In this document: positions 12,321 to 22,954 of the stretch, piece after piece
Layout: every line of letters starts with the position of its first letter
Numbering within the stretch: position 1 is the first letter of the stretch
Assembly (NCBI GenBank): GCA_021209875.1
Contig: JAGYVD010000008.1
Coordinates: 1,859,501-1,923,500, forward strand
Direction: 5' to 3'
Length of the DNA: 64,000 nucleotides
Origin: Rosellinia necatrix
Lineage: Eukaryota > Ascomycota > Sordariomycetes > Xylariales > Xylariaceae
Position numbers and translations under genes: made by a program
Notes under the pieces: model-generated
The model's database searches: none
What the model was told of the DNA's origin: nothing
What the model saw: the letters and a program-made list of their open reading frames with translations, nothing else

Positions 12321-12380
12321 CCTGGGTAGTAGTAGTAGTATTAACGTCTAGTCTAGGTGTCTGAAATCTACCTGGGTAGG
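12321..12380 (+). repeat. Dispersed repeat copy B
   Basis: A TACCTGGGT edge, four AGT units, then ATTAACGTCTAGTCTAGGTG and a second TACCTGGGT edge. It matches copy C almost base for base but in the opposite orientation. Confidence 0.8.
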
Positions 12381-12736
12381 TTCGTGTAGAAGCTGCTGCC
12401 AGCTGGTCATGGGACAAGACAAGTGTTGACCCTTGGCAAGCCGGTGGGGGCGCTTTTGCGATTTGGTAGTTTGGTAGGTAGCCTGTACGAAGTACGCAGT
12501 GTGAATATGAATAAATGCTCTTTCCCCAGACCGGGAGACCCACCAGTCTGTGGATTAACCCCACTTCACCTACCAGCACGCGATTGCCGAGAAACCAATT
12601 CACACCTCACGCGCAGCTGATCATAACTGGTGGTGCCTTTATGCGAGCCATTGGGCCTCCGCATCAACCTGTGCGCAACCAGACTCGTGTTATTATTTTT
12701 TTTGTCGCTTGGTAGAGCGCATTACACACCTAGATC

Positions 12737-12789
12737 CATCTGCGGGCGACCATCTGTCTGCGGGCAACCATCTGCGGGCAATCATCTGT
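12737..12789 (+). repeat. Short tandem repeat CCATCTGCGGGCAA in 5' leader
   Basis: Three imperfect units of about 14-18 bp end 14 bp before the ATG of the HIRIP3-like gene, so they probably lie in its 5' untranslated region. Confidence 0.7.
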
Positions 12790-12802
12790 TGTTTACTCTA
12801 TC

Positions 12803-14380
12803 ATGGCCCCGTCCAAGGCAACGCTGGAGAAGTACCTGAAAGAGGCTACGCGCCAGCTCTACCTTACCGACCCCAACGCCGTGACCGTCAATTTGGTTCG
12901 TCAACGCGCCGAGGAGCAGAATGACCTTGAGAAAGGATTCTTCGTGGCACAGCCCTGGAAGGCTCGCAGCAAGACCTTGATCACTGCATTCGTTGTAAGT
13001 AGCTACAGACCAATCCAGCCGTTGCACACACCATTCGATTGACGAGGACCTTCATAGCAAACACTGCTACCGGACGAACCCCCTTCGTCAATCCCAGACC
13101 GGGAAGTCGAGCAGGACGCTAAGCATGGCGTGAAACGGTCTTCAAGCGACGAGCTATCCTCGCCCCCTTCAGCGAAACGTAGGAAGGGTGCTGCATCTGC
13201 TACGGCATCAAACAATTCTAGGCCAAAGAAAGAATCCTCTAGTTCAGCCCTTAGCGAATTAAGCGAATTGAGCGAATTAGACGACTCGGATGCCAAACCG
13301 AAGAAGGAGGAAAAGAAGGCAACAACAACTAAGAAGACCACCGGACAGAAAGAGGAGTCAGACTCCGAATTGAGTGAACTTGACTTCTCGGAGGACGAAC
13401 CTCAGCAGAAAAAGAAGGCAAAAAAACCCATCGCCCCGCGAAAGTTGAAGAAAGACGAGTCTGAATCTGAGCTAAGCGACCTGAGTTCCTCCGAAGACAA
13501 GCCGAAACCGATAAAGAAGCGTGCACGTAAGTCGGAACATGTCGGGGATTCGGACGATGGTGATAAGGTCACAAATGCTAAAGCGTCAACGCCACGGGTG
13601 AAACGTAAACAACCTAAGGCAGCAACGAAACGAGCTGCGAAACGCACAAAGGCCGAATCGGATAATGAGGACAAGCCGGGCGCGGAGAACATCACTGCGA
13701 AGAGCGAGACTGATGTGAACATGAAGATGGACAGCGATGCCGTTGAGAAGGATGAGGGGCCCGAGGAAGACACCAAGGCGGGGAAGAAAGAAAACAAACA
13801 GCTCGTCGACGACTCGGACTCATCATTGTCATCGGTAATCGACGAACCCCCTCCGAAGAAACGAAAGGGCAAGGACACAAAAGGAGCGGCAAAGTCCAAA
13901 CAACCTGCATCCCGGGAATCCACAGGCGATGAAGCAGAGATCAAGAAACTACAAGGGCAGCTCATCAAATGTGGAGTGCGCAAAATATGGGGGATCGAAC
14001 TGAAGAAGTATGGTAACGATGCCAAAGCAAAGGTCGGGCACCTTCGGGATATGCTTCGCGATGTGGGAATGGATGGCCGTTTCTCCGAGGCCAAGGCCAG
14101 GGAAATAAAGGAGAGGCGAGAGCTAATGGGTGAGTTGGAAGCCGTCAATGAGATGAATGAGCTTTGGGGGCTCGACGGCCTTAACGGGCGTGCATCGCGC
14201 AGCAAAGCTGTGCGCAAGTCACTGAAATTGGAGTCGGATGAGGACAACGATGGTGGCGACGAGCAGAAACCGAAGGGCAAGGAGGAGGACGAGAAGGATC
14301 CCAAGACCAAGGCCACGTCGCGAGTCTCTAAGAGGATGGCGGACCTTGCATTCCTAGGGAGCGACAGCGAGTCGGAATGA
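12803..14380 (+). CDS. Acidic nuclear protein, HIRIP3/CHZ-like with DEK-C-like N-terminus
   Basis: Exons 12803-12994 and 13058-14380 (63-bp intron, phase 0) give 504 residues. The first 65 residues form a small helical region (TVNLVRQRAEEQNDLEKGFF) like the DEK C-terminal fold used at the N-terminus of HIRIP3-type proteins. Residues of about 90-350 are Lys/Glu/Ser/Asp-rich with repeated SELSELD/SDLSSSED acidic blocks and KRR/KKRK nuclear-signal-like clusters. Near the end, IKKLQGQLIKCGVRKIWG and HLRDMLRDVGMDGRFS match the conserved C-terminal part of HIRIP3, a histone H2A-H2B-binding (CHZ) protein. The tail ends SDSESE. A histone-chaperone or chromatin role is inferred from that similarity. 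It is divergent to the decayed DUF3638 gene. Confidence 0.72.
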
Positions 14381-15514
14381 AGGGCTACGTGGACTTGTTG
14401 GAAAGGCAATGGAAACGGACTCCGATGAAAGTGTATTAACTTGCGGGATGTACATGGTATATTGCGACAATGAAACCCGACCGTTGCATTTCCTTATCTT
14501 GTGGCATTCATCCGTTGAGCTATTAAGCCGAAGACGGCGACGGAGCTCATGAACAGAACGGCATTGTAAAACTAGGTTACGTGATCACGGTTAGCTGGAT
14601 TTAATGTGCAGCAATGGCAGAACAAGGCAAAATAAATAAATGCTTACAGCCCTCCGTGATACTTCTCTTTCTTCATCGTCTGATCTGGCGTCGATGAAGA
14701 GCCGCCGGAGATTTGGAAAGTTGGCCTGTTTTTATTATTTTTTTTTTTTTATATGAGCAAACCTTCTGTCTGTACGTTGCTAGCTGAGGAGACTGGTCTC
14801 CTTACCATGTGAAGCTAGCTGTATTTAACACCGCTATAGGTTGTTCGTTTTATGGAATTATTTTGATTGCTGTTTCTGGTTTGGGATGAAGTGAAGCGCT
14901 TTGTAAGTGCGACTGCGCAGTTGGTATCTACCTGGTGCCTGCTTACTTACATAACCAGTGTGGCTGAAGGGTGTCGAGTTCAGGGGCAATTTGAGAACAG
15001 CTTTAATCTCCTATGTGGCTGATAGGTACACTAGTGAGACTATGCAACAGAACCATACGCGAACCCAACCTACCTAGGTACCTCTGTCAGACACCTAGAT
15101 TAGACGTTAATACTACTACTACTACTACTACTACCAGGTACCTTGAAGGTCGGGCGGGGCTTGTTGGGGGCCCACATGGCTACCTAGGTACCTACTATCT
15201 ACTTTAGGTACATAAACTACTAGCAACGTTGGCTGTGAACAACGGCAACAACACCCTATCTCATCACATTATTTCTCTGGCCATTCATTAATCCTTCTCG
15301 TTGTAACCGATCATATTCTACCGCACATAAAAAACTACCACGACATACCGAGCCCGACATTAAAGACATTGATTGGATGCTTTCACGCTAAGCCCTGGAA
15401 GGGGCCCCTGATTCTGCCAGCCCACCAGTCCGCCGGTCTACTGTCCGACTAAAGTCCCCTTCGACAACGAGGCCCTTCGGTTAGGCCTCTGCACCCGGAC
15501 CCCATAGCCGCTAC
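14381..15514. other. Intergenic between HIRIP3-like gene and AP-1 beta
   Basis: It holds a poly-T tract (about 14737-14750), dispersed repeat copy C, several TACCTAGGTA palindromes and a pyrimidine-rich leader before the AP-1 beta gene. No gene is visible. Confidence 0.6.
15069..15142 (-). repeat. Dispersed repeat copy C (inverted relative to B)
   Basis: On the minus strand it reads AGT x7, then ATTAACGTCTAATCTAGGTG and TCTGACAG, bounded by TACCTAGGTA/TACCTGG. With copy B it brackets the HIRIP3-like gene as an inverted pair. Confidence 0.8.
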
Positions 15515-17892
15515 ATGATGGCGGTAAACCGCATTCGAGGCGCTTTTGCGCCGCCTAGGAAGGGCGAAACGTTCGAGCTACGGGCTGGACTGGTATCTCA
15601 GTACGCCTGGGAGCGGAAAGAGAGCATTCAGAAAACAATCATGGCCATGACTTTGGGCAAGGATGTGTCCCAGCTGTTCCCTGATGTGTTAAAAAATATT
15701 GCGACGGGGGACCTGGACCAGAAGAAGCTCGTATACCTATACCTAATGTGAGTCCTCCCCGTGCGTTAGTGTGGTGCCCGGGGATGCCCTGTTGCCTTCT
15801 GTGCTGACCGAAACGACAGGAACTATGCAAAGTCACACCCCGACTTATGTATTCTTGCCGTCAATACGTTCGTCCAGGACTCGGAAGATCCAAATCCCCT
15901 CATTCGAGCACTCGCCATTCGGACGATGGGCTGTATTAGGGTAGACAAAATGGTGGATTACATGGAAGAACCACTGCGTAAGACGCTGCGAGACGAGTCG
16001 CCCTATGTACGGAAGACGGCGGCCATCTGCGTCGCGAAGCTTTTCGACTTAAACCCGAGCATGTGCATTGAGAACGGCTTTCTCGAGACGCTGCAGGAAT
16101 TGATTGGAGATTCCAACCCAATGGTCGTCGCGAACTCGGTCCAGGCCCTGGCGGAAATAGCTGAGACGGCACCCGAGACAAGGGCGTTGGTGATAACACC
16201 TCAGACATTGAAAAAACTGCTGATGGCGTTGAATGAATGCACGGAATGGGGCCGTGTTACCATCCTTTCAACCCTGGCCGATTACCCCCCTCAGGATGTG
16301 AAGGAGTCAGAGCACATCTGTGAAAGGGTGGCACCGCAATTTCAGCACGTCAATCCGAGCGTCGTACTGGCTGCTGTCAAGGTGGTTTTTAGCCATATGA
16401 AACTGATCAATCCTGAGCTCGTACGGCAATATCTAAAAAAGATGGCGCCGCCGCTAGGTAAGCTCAAATTATCAAGTCAGCTAGATACGAACTGACAGGA
16501 ACAGTCACACTTGTTGCTTCCGCCCCAGAGGTCCAATATGTTGCTCTTCGAAACATTGACCTCTTACTGCAAGCCAAACCTGATATCCTTAGCAAAGAAC
16601 TCCGGGTATTCTTTTGCAAGTATAACGATCCGCCATATGTGAAGCTAGAAAAGCTTGAGATTATGGTTAGGATAGCGAACGACAAAAATTATGAGCAATT
16701 ACTTGCCGAATTGAAAGAATACGCCCTGGAAGTTGACATGGATTTCGTGCGGAGAGCAGTTAAGGCTATTGGTCAAGTCGCTATTAAGATCGAGAGTGCG
16801 AGCGAAAAGTGCGTCAATGCACTGTTAGACTTAATTGCTACCAAAGTCAACTATGTGGTACAGGAGGTTATTGTGGTGATCAAGGATATCTTGCGGAAAT
16901 ACCCGGGCTATGAAGGTGTCATACCGACTCTCTGCAATCATATTGACGAACTCGATGAACCAGATGCGCGTGGGGCGTTGATATGGATTGTTGGGGAGTA
17001 CGCCGAAAAAATCAACAATGCTGACGAAATCTTGGTAAGCTTTGTTGATGGGTTTATGGAGGAATTCACGCAGACGCAGTTGCAGATTTTGACTGCCGTT
17101 GTCAAATTGTTCCTGAAGAAGCCGAGCAATAATCAAGGCCTTGTGCAAAAGGTATTACAGGCAGCTACTGCCGAAAACGACAACCCCGACATCCGGGATC
17201 GGGCATATGCGTACTGGCGCCTCTTATCTGGGGACTTGGAAGTTGCAAAGGTATGGCGCTTGATGCATTGCAAGTTTGGGTATCGAAGCTGACTTGGTTA
17301 GAATATCGTCTTGTCACAAAAACCGGCTATATCCACAACAATGACTAGTTTGCCTCCGGCCTTGTTAGAACAGTTGCTTACTGAGTTGTCGACGTTGGCA
17401 TCCGTTTACCATAAACCTCCAGAGTCGTTCGTCGGGAAAGGTCGCTTTGGTGCAGACGAAATCCAGCGCGCGGCTATCCAGGAACAGCGACAAAACGCCG
17501 CGGAAAATCCCATCGCTGCTTCAGTGGCTGCCGCTCGGAATGGTGCACCGGCACAAAGCAACATCGAGAACCTATTAGACATTGACTTTGATGGCGCTGC
17601 ACCGGCTTCCCAGGAACAAAACTCGGCGAGTGCTACTCCCGAACGTGTAGCCAGCCCTGCAAATGCAGGCGGGCAACCCGGTGGCATGGCCGACATGATG
17701 GGCTTATTCGATGCGCCAGCGCCGGCTCAGCAAAACGCCATGGGTTCCGGCGGTGCGAACGATTTGATGAATGGATTCGCAGGACTGGATTTGGGCGGGT
17801 CAAACCAACCACCACCCGCCTCTACGCAACTTGGCCATGGCGGCCAGGATCAAAAAAAGAACGCCAATGATGATCTGCTCGGGCTATTTTAG
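15515..17892 (+). CDS. AP-1 adaptor complex subunit beta (beta-adaptin)
   Basis: Four exons, 15515-15747, 15820-16457, 16499-17250 and 17302-17892, join in frame to 737 residues. The N-terminal trunk matches beta-adaptins ([55 protein letters not shown]). It continues as alpha-helical HEAT-type repeats to about residue 580 ([15 protein letters not shown]). The hinge is Ala/Gln/Gly-rich and carries a clathrin-box-like LLDIDFDG plus a terminal LLGLF. There is no C-terminal appendage domain, as is normal for fungal AP-1 beta of this length. The protein helps form clathrin-coated carriers between trans-Golgi and endosomes. The 41-bp third-exon boundary intron (16458-16498) is short but keeps phase. 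MetMet at the start leaves one residue of doubt about the first codon. Confidence 0.95.
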
Positions 17893-18469
17893 ATGAATGA
17901 AGCACGTTGGCCTCGAAGAGCAAGCACGCGACAACCTATGATGCATCAGTGGGCTCAGACCCAAAAGCGACCTCTTGGATCTGGGACGGGGGCAAGGGCG
18001 GGAAGGTCGCTGAAGCGAGGACAACCTGCATTTTCTTCATCTGCGGACCCAGGAATAGGCTGAGAGTCGTGGGGCATAGACACGAATGCGGAAACGAGGG
18101 GGGAAATTAGAGAGCCCGCCGCGGACCCAGATGTGCCTAGCCCGGTGATAGATATACAAATGGCGGACTCAGGATTCTGTTCCGCGTGTAGCTGCCTTCT
18201 TCCCATGCGCCCCATCTGTGATTTCGCGCCCGCGGCGCAACCCAATGGACGCCCATATGACAAAATTCGTTCTGAATCATGTAGTGCAGTGTTCCCAGCA
18301 GAGTGTAATGCCTCCTCGTGCGTAAGCCCCCCTCGGCTCCTCCTTTGCCCGCGGCCCTTATTACATCTACCCCTGCGTGCGGCCCTTGGTTGACGCCTTG
18401 TATGATATGGTATTTAAAACCCTCCTCCCCATTCCCCCCCCCTTTTCCCCCCCTTCTTTCCGCCTCCGC
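17893..18469. other. Convergent spacer between AP-1 beta and BolA gene
   Basis: Presumed 3' regions of two convergent genes. No open frame with family character is visible. Confidence 0.6.
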
Positions 18470-19217
18470 TCAAGCATTAACCCCATCCACCTTACCCCCG
18501 ACTGTCCCGTCCAGCGGCGGACGCGGTCCCGTACCGTCCCCCGTCCCTCCTCCTCCTCCTCCTCCTCCTCCTCCCGTCCCTTCCCCGGGCGCACCGCCGG
18601 AGGAGGCGGCGACGCGCGCCCTCTCCCACTCCTCGGGGGTCTGGCACCGGGCGCTCCAGGCGTGGATGGCGGCGATCTCGCCGCGCAGCGCCGCGTTGAC
18701 GGCCCGGTGCCGCCGCAGGCTGCTCTGCCCCGCGAACACCGGCGACACCACCAGCGACGTGAAGGACTGTCCGCAGCCGCCTGTTTTCGTCACGCGCACG
18801 AAGTTTTGTTAGTTTTTTTTTTCATTTTTTTCATAAATATATATATATATATTTGCATGTTCCGATGGCTGGCTGCTGCTGCTGCTTTTTTAACCTCGTT
18901 GCTGCGCGCCGCGTTTTTTTTTTTTTTTTGACTAGGTTCGGGGGATGGGATTTGCATTGGATCGTTCGTTGTGTGGAGAGGGAAAGGTGGATGGATGTTC
19001 GATAAGGCAGCTTGCGCCGCCGCCGCCGCGCGGGATAGGGGCGGCGAGGATTTGGGAAATGGGAATCGCGATTTTGGAATGGGAGAGTTTGAGAAAGTGC
19101 CTTACCCGACATGTCCGTAACTTCGACGTGCGTCGCCTGCAGCCTCTCTGTCAGGGCCGTTTTGAGCGTTTCTTCCGTTATGGACGTCGTCGTCGTTGTC
19201 GCCGCCGTCTCGGCCAT
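18470..19217 (-). CDS. BolA-like protein (BOLA2/Fra2 type) with poly-glycine tail
   Basis: Exon 1 (19217-19106) and exon 2 (18780-18470) give 140 residues. The BolA fold is clear: LTERLQATHVEVTDMSG, then CGQSFTSLVVSPVFAG, then LRRHRAVNAALRGEIAAIHA and QTPEEWERAR. The conserved Cys in the loop (CGQSF) and the RHR histidine are the residues used by BOLA2/Fra2 proteins with monothiol glutaredoxins to hold a [2Fe-2S] cluster in cytosolic iron sensing. The intron (19105-18781, 325 bp) is unusually long for this window and contains T-runs and a TA run. After the domain, a tail of about 45 residues contains some ten consecutive Gly; the family normally stops soon after EEWE. The gene is divergent from NIF3. 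Confidence 0.88.
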
Positions 19218-19829
19218 CGTTTGCTGCGCTTTGGGTGTCTGCCTTTTCTTCTTTCTTTCCTTTTTTCGTGCGTTTTGCAGTTGTCTTGCTCTGTCCTACG
19301 TAAAGCTCTGGGTACCTAGGTAGGTAGTAAGGTAACGGGTAGGTAGGTAGGTAGGTAACCTACGTATCTATTATCTAGTAGGTAGGTTAGGTAGATGGTA
19401 AGTAGCGATATCGCAATCTGCCGGGATGGATGTGCCCCGCGTGATGATGTGGTGCCGTCACAGGGTAGGCAGTGTAAGTGCATAACCAAGTATAGGTAAC
19501 TAACTAGGTAGTGTGGTGTTGGTGGGGGAGGTTAGGTCTTATCGATAGAGCAGCCTGCCTAGGTACTAAGTACCTACCTCAAGTAGGCACTAACTTACCA
19601 AATGCCAACATAGCTAAGTTGGTAGGTAGTTATTTAGGTAGGCTAGGTACTGGCTTACCTGTTACTACACCTATGTAGCTCTGACTTGGCTGTTTCACGT
19701 TTGTTTATCGCCAGATCCGGTTTTCCCGTCAACTCCTCTCTTAAAAAGTCGGGTGGATTGGCCCGTCGCTATTGGGAGGCAGTGATTGGTTTGGCCTGCC
19801 ACATGCCGCAGCGTTCTTTAGTTAGTGCA
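19218..19829. promoter_or_regulatory. Shared divergent promoter region, BolA / NIF3
   Basis: About 610 bp between two divergent starts, so both promoters must lie here. It is filled with TAGG/CCTA runs and TACCTAGGTA palindromes. No TATA box can be assigned with confidence. Confidence 0.5.
19311..19397 (+). repeat. TAGG tandem run with TACCTAGGTA palindrome
   Basis: GGTACCTAGGTAGGTAG followed by further (GTAG)n blocks. Similar runs occur at about 22585-22615, 27510-27530, 56600-56625 and 59700-59735. Confidence 0.8.
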
Positions 19830-21114
19830 ATGTTCGCTTCACGGCGACTGCTCCGTTTGAGACCCGGTTCATATTTTCGCTTTCATAAGCCAGCACCCAT
19901 AACTACTACGTCTGTGTCTATCCGTACTCGAGCTACGTCTCGGCCTAAGACTACCTTTACTGCCAACCCGGCAGCAACAGTATTGAGTTTGGGCGGCATT
20001 CCCGCAATGGGCGGAATGGCATCTTTTAACGACGCTGTGGTCCGGGTCATGAGATCCCTGTGAGCTGGCCCGTCCCAAGTCCAAATTTGTGTATCCCGGA
20101 AGGCATCTGTTAACGAGACGGTTTAAGGTATCCTGAAGAGCTGGCAGACAAGTCATGGGACAACACGGGCTGTAAGTGCGCAGCCGGCCATATTTGAGCA
20201 CACCATATATATTGGCATAGAACATAGTGATTAACACACACCATAGTACTCCTGGACCAGGCGCCCCAATTCCTGGAGAAGGCGGGCGGGTCTACGCCCA
20301 CCGTACTCCTCACGAATGACTTAACGCCGGCTGTTGTGGATGAAGCCCTCGAGAAGGGAGCCAGCATCATTGTTTGTTACCGTGGGTTGGCTTGGCATTC
20401 TTGCTCTGCCAGGGCATCGCTGACATCAAATTTATAGATCCCGTTATTTTCAGGCCGTTGAAATCTTTGACCACCAAGGATCCGATGCAGGCTCAACTTC
20501 TCCGGTTGATAGCGGCGGGAATACCAATATACTGTCCGCACACTGCCGTTGATGCTGCCGTCGGGGGCTTGAATGACTGGCTATGTGACATCTTGATCGA
20601 TGGCGATAAGGAAGTTGAAAGGGCGGTGGTTGAACCGATATCACGACCACTATCCGAACGCCTCCAGGGCCAGGAAGTAGGATATGGGCGTGTCTTCGAA
20701 CTGAGCCAATCCATCACGCTCCAGACTCTACTAAAGCGCCTCGCCACCGGCATTGGCGGACAGAAATATCTGATGGTCGCGCTGCCCCCTGCCGTCGACG
20801 ATCTTACCAAGACGCAGATTATTACGAAAATCGCTGTGTGTGCTGGTTCTGGCGCAGATGTCCTCAAGAACGCTGACGCGCAAGTCCTGGTGACTGGCGA
20901 GATGGCCCATCATTATGCACTCCGGCATATACAATTGGGCCAGATTGTGGTCACTTGTTTCCACAGCAACTCCGAAAGGAAGTTCCTGGAGCAAAGACTA
21001 AAGCCACAGCTTGAGACGTTGCTTAGAGATGCCGGCTATGGAAATGTCCTTGTAATTGCGAGTAGTGCCGATCGAGACCCATTTGATATCATCAACGTGC
21101 GGGATCTAGCCTGA
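19830..21114 (+). CDS. NIF3-like protein (NGG1-interacting factor 3 family)
   Basis: Four exons, 19830-20059, 20128-20171, 20247-20381 and 20438-21114, give 361 residues. Exon 2 is only 44 bp. The family text is clear: YPEELADKSWDNTGLLL at the start of the domain, then IIVCYHPVIFRPLKSL, in which the metal-site His codon is split C|AT across the third intron. Then come YCPHTAVDAAVGGLNDWLCD, KIAVCAGSGADVLKN, VTGEMAHHYAL and VVTCFHSNSERKFL. The His residues in these motifs form the conserved dinuclear metal site of NIF3/DUF34 proteins, whose exact reaction is unsettled. The 75 residues ahead of the domain are Arg/Ser/Thr-rich (MFASRRLLRLRPGSYF), consistent with a mitochondrial presequence. A start at 19830 is chosen for that reason; an internal Met (about residue 50) could give a cytosolic form. 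Confidence 0.92.
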
Positions 21115-21343
21115 GCGTGTGGCACACTTGTTGATGGACGGATGCGGAGTTTGCGTACGGCCGAGTACAGCCCGTGTGTGAAACTAAGGCCGCAAGTCGC
21201 ATATCTAGAAGGCATAGTCCCAAAGTCAGCTGGGGCGTACTGGCTCAGGGTGGCTGCCATCGACACCGCACAGCATCTAGGTAGTTAGTACTTTAATGCT
21301 ATATTTTCGGGCGAAAACCCCTCAGCCTTAGCCCTTGACGGCG

Positions 21344-22344
21344 TCACCTTTGCGTATCACCATTATGGGAGTCTCGCCAGTTTCCCTTGCTCGGCTCGCC
21401 GCGGACTGCCGCATCGCCGTCTGCTATGCACTCGTCCACGCCACTGCCTCCGACACCCTGTTCCTTCCAAACAGTGAGTAGTTTTCGGGGCATCATCCAG
21501 GCTTCTCTGGCATCATTTAATCGGCCATCGGCCACCAACGCCCGTATTTTGTCAGGCGCGTCGAGAACCTCGATGGCTAATTGTCGAGTCCGAGCTCTCC
21601 TTCGACGATCATCGTCCTCTCTCTTGCTGGTTTCCGTGGGCTCTGTCACGGACTTCCGTAGGGATTCTCGTATTTCAGAAGCTTGATTGTATATCTTTGC
21701 GATGGCGGGATCGAGTGTTGAAGCCATGGGGTTCAAAGGGTCCATGTTAGTTCGCATCTACATCGAGTTAGTACCATGAGCTGAGCTCGACCACGATCGG
21801 TTCCCTCAGCGTTGAAGCTAAAACAGGGGCTCCTGGCACGAGACAAGAGGTATGGGAGGCTGACCTTTCTTATCGTCTCTGTTGCGGCAATCAATTTGCT
21901 ATAATTGTCGTACACCAATGCCTTCTTCTCGGCATCTAGCGCCCGTGTTTCACCAAGCACCCGAGTATACAAGCGCAGTAGATCTTGCATGGCGTTCTCG
22001 GCCAGGGCTTTTTTGACAAATGCATCAGAATCAAAGTCCTCCTTGTCCATTTCGCCCGGGGGAACTTCCGAGTGTTCATGGGGCCCCGTCTCGCCAGTTG
22101 GATCCGTCACCTCAACCTGGGGGGGCGTGGCGGTCCCGGCAGAGGCGCCTTTCCGTATGTTGTAGTACTCGCGTAAAGCGGCACGGTTCCGCCGAGGGTT
22201 CGCATTGGGGGCAGAGAGGGAGCCGTTGGGATTCGGGGACGATATAGGCGACCGGGCGCTGTCGAGGCTGGGGCGCGTGGAAGAGGTTGGTGTTGTCAAG
22301 GAGTTCAGGCGCCGCGGTTCGCGAGGGCTAGCGATCGTGGACAT
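21344..22344 (-). CDS. Vps51 homolog, GARP/EARP tethering complex subunit
   Basis: Exons 22344-21865 and 21757-21344 (107-bp intron after ETIRK) give 297 residues. The N-terminal 60 residues are Ser/Pro-rich and disordered, followed by ALREYYNI, the short conserved motif of Vps51 that in yeast binds the SNARE Tlg1. The helical core is typical of Vps51/Ang2 N-terminal domains: AFVKKALAENAMQDLLRLYT, then LGETRALDAEKKALVYDNYS and KLIAATETIRKMRTNMDPL. The protein acts at the trans-Golgi in tethering endosome-derived vesicles. Fungal members are short compared with animal Vps51. It is divergent from RMI1. Confidence 0.9.
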
Positions 22345-22954
22345 TGTGGATTTGCCGAAACCAAGCTATATATGAGAGACGAATCCCGTATAATGTGAAT
22401 GTGAAAATCCCCAGAGTGGACTAGCCGGCCACAGTAACAGGTTGGTCAAAAAATTATTGGTACTGGTATTAGCTTGTAGGTATGGTGAGCAAAGGTCGAC
22501 GCCCGTGCTGACGATGGCAGTTCTTTGGAAAGATAAAGTATACACTGCTACACGGTACACGGAGGGTATGGCACTTGAAGATAGGTAGGTACCTAGGTAG
22601 GTAGGTAGGTACCCGGATGGACAGTAGAGTTACCGTGGGTATTGCAGCCACTGTGGCGTTAACCCCCGACACCCACCTACAGGTGCTGTCCCGGCACGCC
22701 TGGGCTAGGGGATCACGGCCTTGCTTTGAATGCAGGAAAAAGGAAGGCAAGACACAACAACTTCTTTTTTATCTACATGCACATGATATCTTGTGCCTGT
22801 CTGGAGCCAATTCAAGTGTCTAGTAGGTACCTAGTAGGTATACCTATTGGGTACCAGCTCATGATTACCTGTGGCCCCCGCCAGTTTAGCTATCCAGGTA
22901 CCTCTCGTCAATACTCAGACTTAACTCCCTTCTCATCTGCATCGCCGCGACACG
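22345..22954. promoter_or_regulatory. Shared divergent promoter region, Vps51 / RMI1
   Basis: About 610 bp between two divergent starts. It contains a (GTAG)n run with TACCTAGGTA near 22585-22615 and a second cluster near 22820-22850. No individual element is assigned. Confidence 0.5.

Larger units (their letters stand above)
11771..12802. other. Intergenic between decayed giant gene and HIRIP3-like gene
   Basis: It contains several TACCTAGG-type motifs, dispersed repeat copy B and the leader of the next gene. No coding frame is convincing. Confidence 0.6.

Noticed and set aside
13402..14409. 335-codon minus-strand Ser/Phe-rich open frame
   Set aside because: Mirror of the Lys/Glu/Ser-rich HIRIP3-like coding exon; composition follows from the sense codons.
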